Part shown: piece after piece, positions 1 through 8,214 of the stretch
How the letters are laid out: every line of letters begins with the position of its first letter
Position numbering within the stretch: the stretch's first letter is position 1
Assembly (NCBI GenBank): GCA_002354335.1
Contig: DELI01000009.1
Coordinates: forward strand, 1 to 64,000
DNA length: 64,000 nucleotides
Reading direction: 5' to 3'
Source: Sphingobacterium sp. UBA2700
GTDB lineage: Bacteria; Bacteroidota; Bacteroidia; Sphingobacteriales; Sphingobacteriaceae
Position numbers and translations under genes: made by a program
The notes under the pieces: model-generated
Told to the model about the DNA's origin: nothing
What the model saw: only the letters and a program-made list of their open reading frames with translations
Databases searched by the model: none

Positions 1-2
1 AG

Positions 3-154
3 TTTAGTAGTTAGTACTTAGTATTTAGTCCTATGGGGTAAAAAAATCCCCTTGTTCGAAAGAGCAAGGGGATTTCTAGTATTTAGTAGTTAGTACTTAG
101 TATTTAGACCTATGGGGTAAAAAAATCCCCTTGTTCGAAAGAACAAGGGGATTT
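3..154. repeat. Tandem 79-bp duplication of a TTAGTAG array plus hairpin
   Basis: A unit made of a TTAGTAG-type array, the word CCTATGGGGT and a GAAA-capped hairpin occurs twice, starting at 3 and at 82, with only a few mismatches. The second copy merges into the larger repeat element that runs to about 420. The duplication includes the terminator-like hairpins listed separately. Confidence 0.85.
44..75. terminator. Terminator-like hairpin, copy 1
   Basis: Fourteen-bp stem (arms 44-57 and 62-75, one G-U pair) closed by a GAAA tetraloop. A-rich flank on the left and a short T run on the right suggest it can act in both directions. It probably serves a gene beyond the left edge or is carried passively by the repeat. 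Confidence 0.6.
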
Positions 155-420
155 TTTGGTTATACTATTATGTTTTTTTGTTAAAAAGAGAGGTGTCTTT
201 GAACCAGGAAAGGAAGGATAACAGGATGATCATGATCAGAAAGAAAAAGAGGGAGTAAAATAGCGTCCTGCAAAGATCCTGCTTATCCTAAAATCCTTCC
301 TTTCCTGGTTCAAACAAAATTTCGATCCTTTTTTTCTGGTTCAAAGACTAAAATGCTAAAATCCAGCATAGGTCTTAATACTAACTACTAAATACTAACT
401 ACTAAATACTAACTACTAAC
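82..420. repeat. Interspersed repeat family A, copy 1 (inverted ends)
   Basis: The left end is a TTAGTAG-type array followed by ACCTATG (82-112). The right end is CATAGGTCTTAATACTAAC followed by the inverted array (366-419). Inside is a long imperfect inverted repeat: GAACCAGGAAAGGAAGGAT (201-219) faces its complement at 293-311, and a third partial copy lies at 336-348. Related elements lie at 17041-17300, 20836-20941 and 33092-33212. No ORF is carried, so it behaves like a MITE or a palindromic intergenic element. Its right end forms the last codons and stop of the neighbouring AraC gene. Confidence 0.75.
123..157. terminator. Terminator-like hairpin, copy 2
   Basis: Perfect 14-bp stem (arms 123-136 and 141-154) with a GAAA loop, followed by six T residues on the + strand and preceded by an A tract, so it looks like a bidirectional intrinsic terminator. 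It is the better-preserved copy of the hairpin at 44-75. Confidence 0.7.
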
Positions 421-1266
421 CCGATACTGCGTCGGTGTCACCTTCGTGATGGTTTTAAAATTCTTGTGGAAGCTGACGAAGTTATTGAAGCCGCTATCGT
501 AGCAGATTTCTTTGAGGCTGAGGTTGGAATTTCTGAGCTGTGTGCAGGCATGACTGATACGGAGCTCGGTTATGAATTGCACGGGCGTTTTTCCGGTCTT
601 TTGTTTGAAGTATCGACAAAAGGAATTTTCGGTTAGGCCGGCGATGGAGGCGAGCTCTTCGAGTTTGATGCGTTGTTTATAATTATCGCGGATATGCTCC
701 ATGAGGCTATTCATCCTTCCTTGATCATCGGATATATTGAGGATGGAGTAGTTTTCGCTGGTTAAGTTTTCGGCATTTTGCTGAGCGAAATGATCTAATA
801 GTTCTAGCATGGAGGTCAGTTTACTGAGCCCTGAGCTGTTTAATGTTTTTTCGATGAGGAAAGGTATGCGGTTGGGGTTTTTATTGGAAACATAGAGACC
901 GCGGTTGCTCCGGTTGATTAATTGCTTTATGCCGCCTAGTTCAGGAGCATGGAGTAGATTGGGGATTCCAATATCTTTGTTGAAATGAAGCACGATGCAG
1001 TCAATCGTCGCTGCCTGATCGGTTTCGGAAGCACTATTTTCGAACATCCAATAATGTGGAATCTGTGAACCGATCAGCACGGTATCTCCTGCCTGAAAAG
1101 ATTTTATACAGTCGCCTATAAATAAAGTTCCCACGCCTTTAATGACATGGATTAACTCTAATTCTTCATGATAATGCCAAATCAGTTGATGCTTAGGTGT
1201 ATAATCGCGTCGAATTTGAAAGCTCTGATTAGGTTCTTTTGGTAGAGCAAAATGTTTGATAATCAT
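409..1266 (-). CDS. AraC-family regulator with cupin sensor domain
   Basis: A 285-residue transcription regulator. The N-terminal part (about 15-110) has the HYHEELELI motif of AraC-type cupin sugar-binding domains, and the C-terminal 100 residues form the double helix-turn-helix of the AraC family (GFNNFVSFHKNFK is the second recognition region). It is transcribed away from the fucP operon across a 130-bp gap, so the natural inference is that it senses the sugar or an intermediate and activates that operon. The last residues VSS and the TAG stop are encoded by the interspersed repeat array, so the native C-terminus may have been replaced. The start at 1266 gives a normal family length. Confidence 0.9.
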   Translation of the reverse strand: MIIKHFALPKEPNQSFQIRRDYTPKHQLIWHYHEELELIHVIKGVGTLFIGDCIKSFQAGDTVLIGSQIPHYWMFENSASETDQAATIDCIVLHFNKDIGIPNLLHAPELGGIKQLINRSNRGLYVSNKNPNRIPFLIEKTLNSSGLSKLTSMLELLDHFAQQNAENLTSENYSILNISDDQGRMNSLMEHIRDNYKQRIKLEELASIAGLTENSFCRYFKQKTGKTPVQFITELRISHACTQLRNSNLSLKEICYDSGFNNFVSFHKNFKTITKVTPTQYRVSS

Positions 1267-1400
1267 AATTAACTAATTTATTCAATGAAAATCAAATTTG
1301 CAAACCTATTCGAGATAAAATCGCTTATAAATTTGGTAAAATGATTTATCCATTGTTTGGAATAAATACCGTAATTAGGGTTTCCAATATAAACCGGCGT

Positions 1401-2651
1401 ATGAGTAAGACAAATAATACCGTAGCGATCATCCTAATCACCTCTTTATTTTTCTTTTGGGGGTTCATTCATAATCTAGATCCTATTTTGATCGCCCATT
1501 TAAGGAGCGCTTTTAGTCTTAGTCATTTGCAGGCTTCCTTAGTAGATTCGGCGGTTTTTATCGCCTATTTGGTTATGGGTATTCCTGCGGGTATCATCAT
1601 GAAAAAATATGGATATAAGGTGGGGATTTTAATCGGACTATTATTGTTTGCAGTCGGCTGTTTTCTCTTTGTTCCTGCCGCAAATACGATGAGCTATATA
1701 TTCTTCCTGTCGGCATTATTTATTGTCGCCTGTGGAATTACCATATTGGAAACGGCGGCAAATCCCTATATGACGGTTTTGGGCGACCCGAACACGGCTA
1801 CCCAACGACTTAATTTTGCGCAGTCATTCAATGGTCTTGCTGCTTTTGTGGCCCCTATTGTTGGCGGACAGTTTATCCTTGCTGAGGATCCCTTGAGTGC
1901 AGATCAGGTAGCGGCATTGAGCGATGCGGAACGTCTGAGCTATATTCAGGCAGAGACGGCAGTCGTGAAAGGACCTTATGTTATTCTAGGCTGTATTATC
2001 TTGGCTGCAGCGATTATATTTATGTTGATCAAGCTTCCGGAAGCGAAAGAAGCAGACGAGGAAAAGTCGAGCTTTGTTAAAGCTTTTCGTCATAAGAATG
2101 TATCCTGGGCGGTTTTAGCACAGTTTTTCTATGTAGGAGCTCAAGTTTGCGTTTTAAGTTTCTTGATCGTCTTTGCGGTCGAAGTGTCTGGTATTTCCGC
2201 ACAGGATGCGAAGTATTATGCTGGCATCGCAGGTTTGGTTTTTATGTTGGGTCGATTTATAGGTACATTCCTGATGCGCAGCATCGCACCTTCTAGGCTA
2301 TTGTTTATCTATGCGATCATTGCGACCTTGCTCACCTGTGTAGCGATTTTTGCTTCCGGAGCAGTGACTTTGTATGCGATGATTGCAATCGCTTTCTTTA
2401 TGTCTATAATGTTCCCTACCATATTTGCTATCGGTGTAACGGGTATTGGGTCGGATACTAAATCGGCTTCCAGTTTAATTATTATGTCTATCGTTGGAGG
2501 GGCTTTGTTGCCACCACTGCTAGGTTATGTTTCGGATGCAACAGGAAATATGCAATATGGCTACTTCGTAGTCGTTATCTGTTTTTTAGTGGTTGCATTA
2601 TTTGCCTATAAAAATAAATCAGCGGCCGTTAGTACTGCTGCTGCACATTAA
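1401..2651 (+). CDS. fucP: L-fucose:H+ symporter, MFS
   Basis: A 416-residue major facilitator of the FucP/GluP type with about twelve hydrophobic segments. Family signatures are the N-terminal FFWGFIHNLDPILIAHL stretch and ETAANPYMTVLGD in the first half. In this branch it carries L-fucose (or related hexoses) with protons across the inner membrane. I chose the ATG at 1401 because the 20 residues encoded upstream of it are not hydrophobic-domain-like and homologues begin close to the first helix. It is the first gene of the catabolic operon and lies 11 bp before the mutarotase. An alternative in-frame ATG lies at 1341. The fucose specificity rests on family and operon context. Confidence 0.9.
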   Translation: MSKTNNTVAIILITSLFFFWGFIHNLDPILIAHLRSAFSLSHLQASLVDSAVFIAYLVMGIPAGIIMKKYGYKVGILIGLLLFAVGCFLFVPAANTMSYIFFLSALFIVACGITILETAANPYMTVLGDPNTATQRLNFAQSFNGLAAFVAPIVGGQFILAEDPLSADQVAALSDAERLSYIQAETAVVKGPYVILGCIILAAAIIFMLIKLPEAKEADEEKSSFVKAFRHKNVSWAVLAQFFYVGAQVCVLSFLIVFAVEVSGISAQDAKYYAGIAGLVFMLGRFIGTFLMRSIAPSRLLFIYAIIATLLTCVAIFASGAVTLYAMIAIAFFMSIMFPTIFAIGVTGIGSDTKSASSLIIMSIVGGALLPPLLGYVSDATGNMQYGYFVVVICFLVVALFAYKNKSAAVSTAAAH

Positions 2652-2662
2652 TATTGAATACT

Positions 2663-2995
2663 ATGTTTAAACGATATGCGCTTGCATTGGATCTCGTGGA
2701 TGATCCGAAGATGATTGCTGAATATGAACAGCATCATAAAACAGTGTCTGCTGAGATTAAGAAGTCGATCACTGATGCAGGAATTACGGTGATGGATATC
2801 TATCGCTTTGGGAACCGCTTGTTTATGATTATGGAGGTAGATGAGACCTTCGATTTTGCGCGTAAGGACGCTATGGATGCAGCGAATCCTGCAGTTCAAG
2901 TGTGGGAAGGGCTGATGTGGAAATATCAGCAAGCCATTCCGGGCGCTAAACCAGGCGAGAAATGGGTTATTATGGATCAAATATTTGAATTATAA
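2663..2995 (+). CDS. RhaM-family sugar mutarotase
   Basis: A 110-residue protein of the L-rhamnose mutarotase family (DUF718), which interconverts the alpha and beta anomers of 6-deoxysugars so that the dehydrogenase receives the right ring form. Visible family features are the N-terminal RYALALDL, the central YRFGNRLFMIMEVD and the WVIMDQIFEL end. It lies between the fucose permease and the dehydratase with gaps of 11 and 5 bp. The classical fucose mutarotase FucU belongs to an unrelated fold, so here a RhaM relative seems to do that job. ATG 2663 is preferred over the TTG at 2654. Confidence 0.85.
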   Translation: MFKRYALALDLVDDPKMIAEYEQHHKTVSAEIKKSITDAGITVMDIYRFGNRLFMIMEVDETFDFARKDAMDAANPAVQVWEGLMWKYQQAIPGAKPGEKWVIMDQIFEL

Positions 2996-3000
2996 AAGAA

Positions 3001-4665
3001 ATGGAAAAGAAGAAATTGGCGTATTTGCAGATTCATCCAAAAGATAATGTTTTGGTAGCATTGCGCGACTTGCCGGCGGGCTATGAGGTTGATTTTGAAG
3101 GGAGGCAGTTCTCGTTGATCGAGGCTGTGGCGGCGAAGCATAAATTTACCATTTCTGATATGCACAAGGATGACGAAGTCTTTATGTACGGCGTCCTGGT
3201 AGGCAGGGTGAATTATGATCTATCAACAGGATCTGTCATCAATGTGGACAATCTGCGTCATGCCTCGGATGATTTTAGGATGGGCAAGCGTAATCTAAGC
3301 TGGTCTAAACCTGATGTGTCTATGTATAAGGATAAGACCTTTCTAGGTTTTCATCGTAGCAATGGAAAAGTGGGCACAGCCAACCATTGGCTGGTCATTC
3401 CATTGGTGTTTTGTGAAAGCCGCAACGTGATGACCCTCAAGAATGCCTTGGAAGAGAAGTTAGGCTATCAAGTGGAGTCAAAAGACTATGCGGATGAGGT
3501 GGATGTGATGATTGCAAAGTTGCAAGCGGGAGCTTCGGTTGATGAATTGCTGGACGTTGATTTAAGTGCAGCGAAAGCGAATAAATCGAAAGGTCGTTTG
3601 TTTGAGAATGTAGATGGAATTAAGTTTCTAAACCACGAGATGGGCTGCGGCGGGACGAGGTTAGATTCGGATGCTCTTTGCGGTTTGTTAGCAGGCTATA
3701 TTACGCATCCTAACGTTGCAGGGGCGACCGTTTTAAGCTTGGGTTGCCAACATGCGCAAGCCTCCATTTTAAAAGACGAGATACAGAAACGCGACCCACA
3801 GTTTGATAAGCCGCTTTATATTTTTGAGCAGCAGTTTGAAGGAACGGAGCTGGAGTTGATGCAGAAAGCGATCAAGGCGACCTTTGCGGGTCTGAGTATA
3901 GCGAATACGCATCGCCGTCAACCGGCGGGATTAGAAAAATTATGCATCGGCTTAGAATGTGGTGGGTCGGATGGTTTTTCGGGAATTTCGGCGAATCCGG
4001 CATTAGGCTACGTTTCGGATATGTTGGTCAGCTTAGGCGGATCGGTTATCTTATCCGAGTTTCCGGAATTGTGCGGAGTGGAGCAGGAGCTTAGTGACCG
4101 TTGTGTTGATGAGGAGACAGCAAGTCGTTTTATGAGTTTGATGAAAACATATAATGCGAAAGCCGAAGCCGATGGATCTGGGTTCTATATGAATCCCTCG
4201 CCGGGAAATATTCGTGATGGATTGATTACGGATGCGATTAAATCAGCAGGAGCCGCAAAAAAAGGAGGGACTTCACCGGTTGTTGCGGTACGGGATTATC
4301 CTGAACTTGCGTCGGAGCCAGGGTTGAATCTGCTTTGCACGCCGGGAAATGATGTGGAGAGTACCACTGCTGAAGTGGGCTCGGGTGCTAATGTGGTGTT
4401 GTTTACAACGGGCTTAGGAACGCCTACAGGTAATCCAATTGCTCCGGTCATTAAAGTTTCTTCCAACACGAAGATCTATGAGAAAATGAATGATATCATT
4501 GATATCAATTGCGGAACAATCATAGACGGAGAAGAAACCATTCAAGAAGCTGCGCATCGCATTTTGGATTATGTGATCGAGGTGGCGAGCGGCGAGAAAA
4601 TGGCGAAGGCTGTTGTCCTGGGGCAGGATGATTTTATTCCATGGCGTCGCGGAGTTTCACTGTAG
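3001..4665 (+). CDS. UxaA/altronate dehydratase-family sugar-acid dehydratase
   Basis: A 554-residue protein of the UxaA (altronate/galactarate dehydratase) family. An N-terminal SAF-like domain (about 1-95) precedes the UxaA core with GKVGTANHWLVIP, NHEMGCGG, LSLGCQHAQ, CIGLECGGSDGFSGISANP and, near the end, NCGTIIDGEE. The cysteines and acidic residues in these motifs are the family's metal-binding and catalytic elements. From the operon I infer that it dehydrates L-fuconate to 2-keto-3-deoxy-L-fuconate. This step is done by an enolase-superfamily enzyme in the pathway described in Xanthomonas, so this would be a non-orthologous replacement. Activity on altronate or another aldonate is the alternative. 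Confidence 0.85.
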   Translation: MEKKKLAYLQIHPKDNVLVALRDLPAGYEVDFEGRQFSLIEAVAAKHKFTISDMHKDDEVFMYGVLVGRVNYDLSTGSVINVDNLRHASDDFRMGKRNLSWSKPDVSMYKDKTFLGFHRSNGKVGTANHWLVIPLVFCESRNVMTLKNALEEKLGYQVESKDYADEVDVMIAKLQAGASVDELLDVDLSAAKANKSKGRLFENVDGIKFLNHEMGCGGTRLDSDALCGLLAGYITHPNVAGATVLSLGCQHAQASILKDEIQKRDPQFDKPLYIFEQQFEGTELELMQKAIKATFAGLSIANTHRRQPAGLEKLCIGLECGGSDGFSGISANPALGYVSDMLVSLGGSVILSEFPELCGVEQELSDRCVDEETASRFMSLMKTYNAKAEADGSGFYMNPSPGNIRDGLITDAIKSAGAAKKGGTSPVVAVRDYPELASEPGLNLLCTPGNDVESTTAEVGSGANVVLFTTGLGTPTGNPIAPVIKVSSNTKIYEKMNDIIDINCGTIIDGEETIQEAAHRILDYVIEVASGEKMAKAVVLGQDDFIPWRRGVSL

Positions 4666-4720
4666 TTATCTTCATAGATAGTTGTTTGTTGATAGAATTT
4701 AAATTATAAAGTACAATCAT

Positions 4721-5485
4721 ATGGCTAAGTTAGCTGGTAAAGTCGCGATAATCACAGGAGGTGGGTCAGGTATTGGTCGCGCTATTTCGGAACTTTTTGC
4801 TGCTGAAGGGGCGAAGGTTCATATTTTAGACTTGAATCCAGATGGTGCTGCGGAGACTGCTAGCGTCATTAAGCAGGCTGGAGGCGCTTGCGAGTTGCAT
4901 ACGGTAAATGTTAGCGGTCAACAAGAGGTTGTGGCTGCCGTAGCGAATATTGGCAAGGTCGATATATTGGTTAACAATGCTGGTATTGCACATGTTGGCA
5001 ATGTGGAGCATTGCTCGGAAGCAGATTTTGACCGCATATACCAGGTCAATGTGAAAGGAGCGTATAACGCTTTATACGCTGTCATTCCTGTGATGAAAGC
5101 GAATGGAGGCGGTGCGATTTTGAACTTAGCGTCCATTGCTTCGGTTGTTGGCATTGCAGACCGATTTGCATACTCCATGAGTAAAGGCGCAATCTATGCC
5201 ATGAGCCTTTCAGTGGCGAGAGATTATTTGCACGATCATATTCGTTCGAACTCTATCTCACCAGCGCGCGTGCATACGCCATTCGTTGATGGATTTATTG
5301 CTAAGAACTATCCGGGACAGGAAGAGGAGATGTTTGAGAAGCTTTCTAAATCGCAACCCATCGGCAGGATGGCTAAGCCAGCAGAAATTGCTAAATTAGC
5401 TTTATTCCTCTGTTCAGATGATGCAGGCTTTATTACAGGCAATGATTATCCAATCGATGGAGGATTTATTAAATTGAATAACTAG
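4721..5485 (+). CDS. SDR oxidoreductase, probable 2-keto-3-deoxy-L-fuconate dehydrogenase
   Basis: A 254-residue classical short-chain dehydrogenase with the cofactor motif TGGGSGIG (12-19), NNAG (85-88), the catalytic Ser near 138 and Tyr151/Lys155 in YSMSK. The closing DYPIDGG is typical of the family. Fitting it to the pathway, it would oxidise 2-keto-3-deoxy-L-fuconate to the 2,4-diketo acid using NAD+. It follows the dehydratase after 55 bp. It is separated from the next pathway gene by a 165-bp stretch containing a family B repeat, so the operon may be transcribed as two units. The exact substrate is inferred. Confidence 0.85.
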   Translation: MAKLAGKVAIITGGGSGIGRAISELFAAEGAKVHILDLNPDGAAETASVIKQAGGACELHTVNVSGQQEVVAAVANIGKVDILVNNAGIAHVGNVEHCSEADFDRIYQVNVKGAYNALYAVIPVMKANGGGAILNLASIASVVGIADRFAYSMSKGAIYAMSLSVARDYLHDHIRSNSISPARVHTPFVDGFIAKNYPGQEEEMFEKLSKSQPIGRMAKPAEIAKLALFLCSDDAGFITGNDYPIDGGFIKLNN

Positions 5486-5496
5486 AGTGGAAATAA

Positions 5497-5630
5497 GATG
5501 TTAGATTTAAGACATTAGAACAGTATGTCTAATTAGAAAGGAATAATTGAGATTTCTAATTAATTTCTGTAACCATCTAATGCTAACACGTCATACTCTA
5601 ATATCTTATGTCTAATATCTTATGTCTAAA
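5497..5630. repeat. Interspersed repeat family B, copy 1
   Basis: Left arm TTAGATTTAAGACATTAG (5501-5518) and right arm CTAATATCTTATG repeated twice (5597-5629) are imperfect inverted copies of a 14-bp-period TTAGACATAAGATA array. The related array at 26831-26860 lacks the second arm. The element sits inside the sugar-catabolic operon between two pathway genes. Confidence 0.6.
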
Positions 5631-5650
5631 AAAACTAAACCACAAATAAA

Positions 5651-6505
5651 ATGAAATTAATACGTTACGGAGAATCTGGGAAAGAGAAAATAGGGGTTCA
5701 AATCGCGGATAGAAACTACGATGTTTCTGCATTTGGTGGCGATTTTAATGAGGAGTTTTTTGCGGATAATGGGCTTGCTCGTTTAGAGGAGTTTGTGAAA
5801 GCAAATGAGGGTAAGCTAATTGAGATTCCAGCGGATACTCGATTGGGGGCACCCTTTGCTCGTCCTTCAAAAATTGTGTGTATTGGCTTGAACTATAAAG
5901 ATCATGCGGAGGAAACAGGAGCAACGATTCCTGCGGAGCCTATTATCTTTATGAAGTCGACAACAGCATTAGTTGGTCCTAATGATCAGGTGATGATTCC
6001 TAAGAATTCTGTGAAGACGGATTGGGAGGTGGAGTTCGGTATTGTAATCGGTCAGAAAGCTTCTTACGTAGAAGAACATGAGGCATTGGATTATGTAGCG
6101 GGTTATGTATTGCACAATGATGTTTCGGAACGCGAGTTCCAGATCGAGCGAGGCGGTACATGGGATAAAGGAAAAGGATGTGATACTTTTGCGCCAATGG
6201 GACCTGTGATGACCACAGCTGATGAGATCCCGGATATCAATTCCGTTCGTCTTTGGTTAAAAGTCAATGGCAAGACCTATCAGGATGGAAACACCAGTAA
6301 CTTGATCTTCAATGTGCCTTTTGTGGTTTCCTATGTTTCACAGTTTATGACTTTGTTGCCTGGTGATGTAATTTCAACAGGTACACCTGCAGGCGTTGGC
6401 TTAGGATTTAATCCACCGATTTATTTGCAACCTGGAGATATTATTGAATTGGGTGCAGACCACCTTGGTGTTCAACGTCAAGAGGTGGTTGCTTTTTCTA
6501 AATAA
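5651..6505 (+). CDS. Fumarylacetoacetate hydrolase-family protein, probable 2,4-diketo-3-deoxy-L-fuconate hydrolase
   Basis: A 284-residue FAH-family enzyme. A small N-terminal domain (1-65) is followed by the metal-binding FAH fold with IGLNYKDHAEE, DWEVEFGIVIG, KGKGCDTFAPMGP and STGTPAGVGLG. Such enzymes cleave beta-diketo acids with a Mg2+ or Mn2+ ion. In this operon it would split the 2,4-diketo acid into pyruvate and L-lactate, the last step of the non-phosphorylating fucose route. Databases often label such proteins ureidoglycolate lyase, which does not fit this neighbourhood. It lies 12 bp before the lactonase gene. Confidence 0.87.
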   Translation: MKLIRYGESGKEKIGVQIADRNYDVSAFGGDFNEEFFADNGLARLEEFVKANEGKLIEIPADTRLGAPFARPSKIVCIGLNYKDHAEETGATIPAEPIIFMKSTTALVGPNDQVMIPKNSVKTDWEVEFGIVIGQKASYVEEHEALDYVAGYVLHNDVSEREFQIERGGTWDKGKGCDTFAPMGPVMTTADEIPDINSVRLWLKVNGKTYQDGNTSNLIFNVPFVVSYVSQFMTLLPGDVISTGTPAGVGLGFNPPIYLQPGDIIELGADHLGVQRQEVVAFSK

Positions 6506-6517
6506 AACGAATAAGAT

Positions 6518-7348
6518 ATGCGTATTGATGCTCATCAGCACTTTTGGCTTTATGATCCGGTTCGCGACAGTTGGATTACGGAAGAGATGGAGGCTATTCG
6601 ACGTACTTTTCTTCCGAATGATATTGGACAGATTTTAAAAGATAATAAGATTGACGGCGTCGTCGCTGTACAAGCTGATCAGTCTGTCAAAGAAACGGAA
6701 TTCCTGGTAGAGCTTTCGGGTTTTTATAAGCTGATCAAGGCGGTAGTAGGATGGGTGGATTTACGATCGGCGAGCGTTGAAGATCAGCTTGAACAGTTCA
6801 AGCAGCATGCCATTATTAAAGGATTTCGTCATATCATAGAAGCGGAGGAAGATCCTGATTTCTTACATCGGGATGAGTTCTTAAGAGGGATTGCCGCATT
6901 GACGAAGCATCACTATACTTATGATTTGCTAATTCGGCCGAGGCATTATGCGAGTACACTGAAATGTGTTGCCGCAAACCCTGATCAAGCTTTTATGTTG
7001 GATCATATAGCTAAGCCTCCGATCAAGTCACAGGAGTTCGACGAATGGGCACAGTTCATTGCAGATTTGTCGGGATATAGCAATGTGCATTGTAAGATAT
7101 CCGGATTAGCGACAGAAGCGGATTGGAAGCACTGGACCTTGGATCATTTTACCCAATATATTGAGCATGTAATTGCTTGTTTTGGGAAAGAAAGAGTCTT
7201 ATTTGGTTCTGACTGGCCGGTTTGCATGCTAGCAGGAACTTATGAAGATAGTATCAACATCGTAGCGGATAAATTGCGGGACTTCTCGGAAGCAGAGTTA
7301 AAAGGTTTCTGGGGTGATAATGCAGTGAAGTTCTATTCGATCACATAA
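6518..7348 (+). CDS. Amidohydrolase-family L-fuconolactonase
   Basis: A 276-residue amidohydrolase_2 (TIM-barrel) protein. It begins directly with MRIDAHQHFW, whose HxH pair binds the metal, and has MLDHIAKP in the middle and the C-terminal FGSDWPVC motif with the catalytic Asp. This layout matches sugar lactonases such as L-fuconolactonase and L-rhamnono-lactonase. It would hydrolyse the lactone made by the dehydrogenase to L-fuconate. It starts 12 bp after the FAH gene and ends 4 bp before the next SDR gene, so the genes are surely cotranscribed. Full length is present. Confidence 0.87.
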   Translation: MRIDAHQHFWLYDPVRDSWITEEMEAIRRTFLPNDIGQILKDNKIDGVVAVQADQSVKETEFLVELSGFYKLIKAVVGWVDLRSASVEDQLEQFKQHAIIKGFRHIIEAEEDPDFLHRDEFLRGIAALTKHHYTYDLLIRPRHYASTLKCVAANPDQAFMLDHIAKPPIKSQEFDEWAQFIADLSGYSNVHCKISGLATEADWKHWTLDHFTQYIEHVIACFGKERVLFGSDWPVCMLAGTYEDSINIVADKLRDFSEAELKGFWGDNAVKFYSIT

Positions 7349-7352
7349 AACT

Positions 7353-8141
7353 ATGGATTTACATTTAAAGGATAAAGTCGTTGTCGTAACGGGTGGCGCA
7401 AAAGGTATTGGTAAGGGTATTGTATTAGCACTTGCTGCGGAAGGAGCTATCCCGGTTATCGTGGGTAGAAAGCAAAAGGATAATGAGGCGCTAAAAGAGG
7501 AAGTGGAAGTGAGCGGTGGAAAAGCCTTCGCTGTAGAAGCTGAGTTAGCCAATCCGGAAGCTTGTAAGCAGGCTGTTGAACAGGTAATAACGGAGTTTGG
7601 AAGGATAGACGGCTTAGTGAACAATGCGGGTCTGAATGATGGCGTTTCTTTGCTAGATGGAAATTACGATGGCTTCGTTCAATCCCTCCACAATAGTTTG
7701 ATTCATTATTATCTAATGGCTCATCATTGCCTTCCAGAACTGATAAAAAGTAAAGGTAGTATTTTGAATATTTCTTCAAAAACTGCCGAAACAGGGCAGG
7801 GCGGAACCTCGGGCTATGCGGCAGCCAACGGTGGCCGTAATGCTTTAACGAGAGAATGGGCGGTGGAATTGTTGCCATATGGTCTTCGCGTCAATGCGAT
7901 CATTGTTTCCGAGAGTATGACTCCACAGTACGAAAGCTGGATTCAGACCTTGGATAACCCAGAGGAAACATTGAAGAAGATTACGAGCAAAATACCATTG
8001 GGAAATAGAATGACGACAGTAGAGGAAATTGCTAATACAGCAGTGTTTTTATTATCTGATCGCTCTAGCCATACGACTGGTCAACTGATTCATGTGGATG
8101 GTGGATATGTGCATTTAGATAGAGCCTTAATAAAAGAATAA
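7353..8141 (+). CDS. SDR oxidoreductase, probable L-fucose dehydrogenase
   Basis: A 262-residue short-chain dehydrogenase with TGGAKGIGKG (13-22), NNAGLNDG and a C-terminal IHVDGGYVHLDR. By elimination it catalyses the first step, oxidation of L-fucose to the lactone. The active-site motif is odd: Tyr155 is followed by AAAN, so the lysine of YxxxK is replaced by Asn159. The surrounding GGRNALTREWA is otherwise orthodox. This may be a lineage-specific variant rather than a dead enzyme, since the rest of the fold is intact. It is the last gene of the operon and is followed at once by a strong terminator. Confidence 0.82.
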   Translation: MDLHLKDKVVVVTGGAKGIGKGIVLALAAEGAIPVIVGRKQKDNEALKEEVEVSGGKAFAVEAELANPEACKQAVEQVITEFGRIDGLVNNAGLNDGVSLLDGNYDGFVQSLHNSLIHYYLMAHHCLPELIKSKGSILNISSKTAETGQGGTSGYAAANGGRNALTREWAVELLPYGLRVNAIIVSESMTPQYESWIQTLDNPEETLKKITSKIPLGNRMTTVEEIANTAVFLLSDRSSHTTGQLIHVDGGYVHLDRALIKE

Positions 8142-8161
8142 AATATTTTTTTGTAGAAATA

Positions 8162-8197
8162 AAAAGGCTGCCCTCTCATGTTTGAGGGCAGCCTTTT
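8162..8197. terminator. Bidirectional terminator between convergent operons
   Basis: Perfect 14-bp stem (8162-8175 with 8184-8197), eight-base loop, A run on the left and T run on the right. It lies between the ends of the sugar-catabolic operon and the convergent SusC/SusD pair and can stop both. Confidence 0.9.
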
Positions 8198-8214
8198 CTT
8201 ATTGTCGAGGTTGA

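Noticed and set aside
1..420. CRISPR array from the regular short repeats
   Set aside because: The repeats are 7 bp with no spacers of unique sequence between them and no cas genes are in the window.
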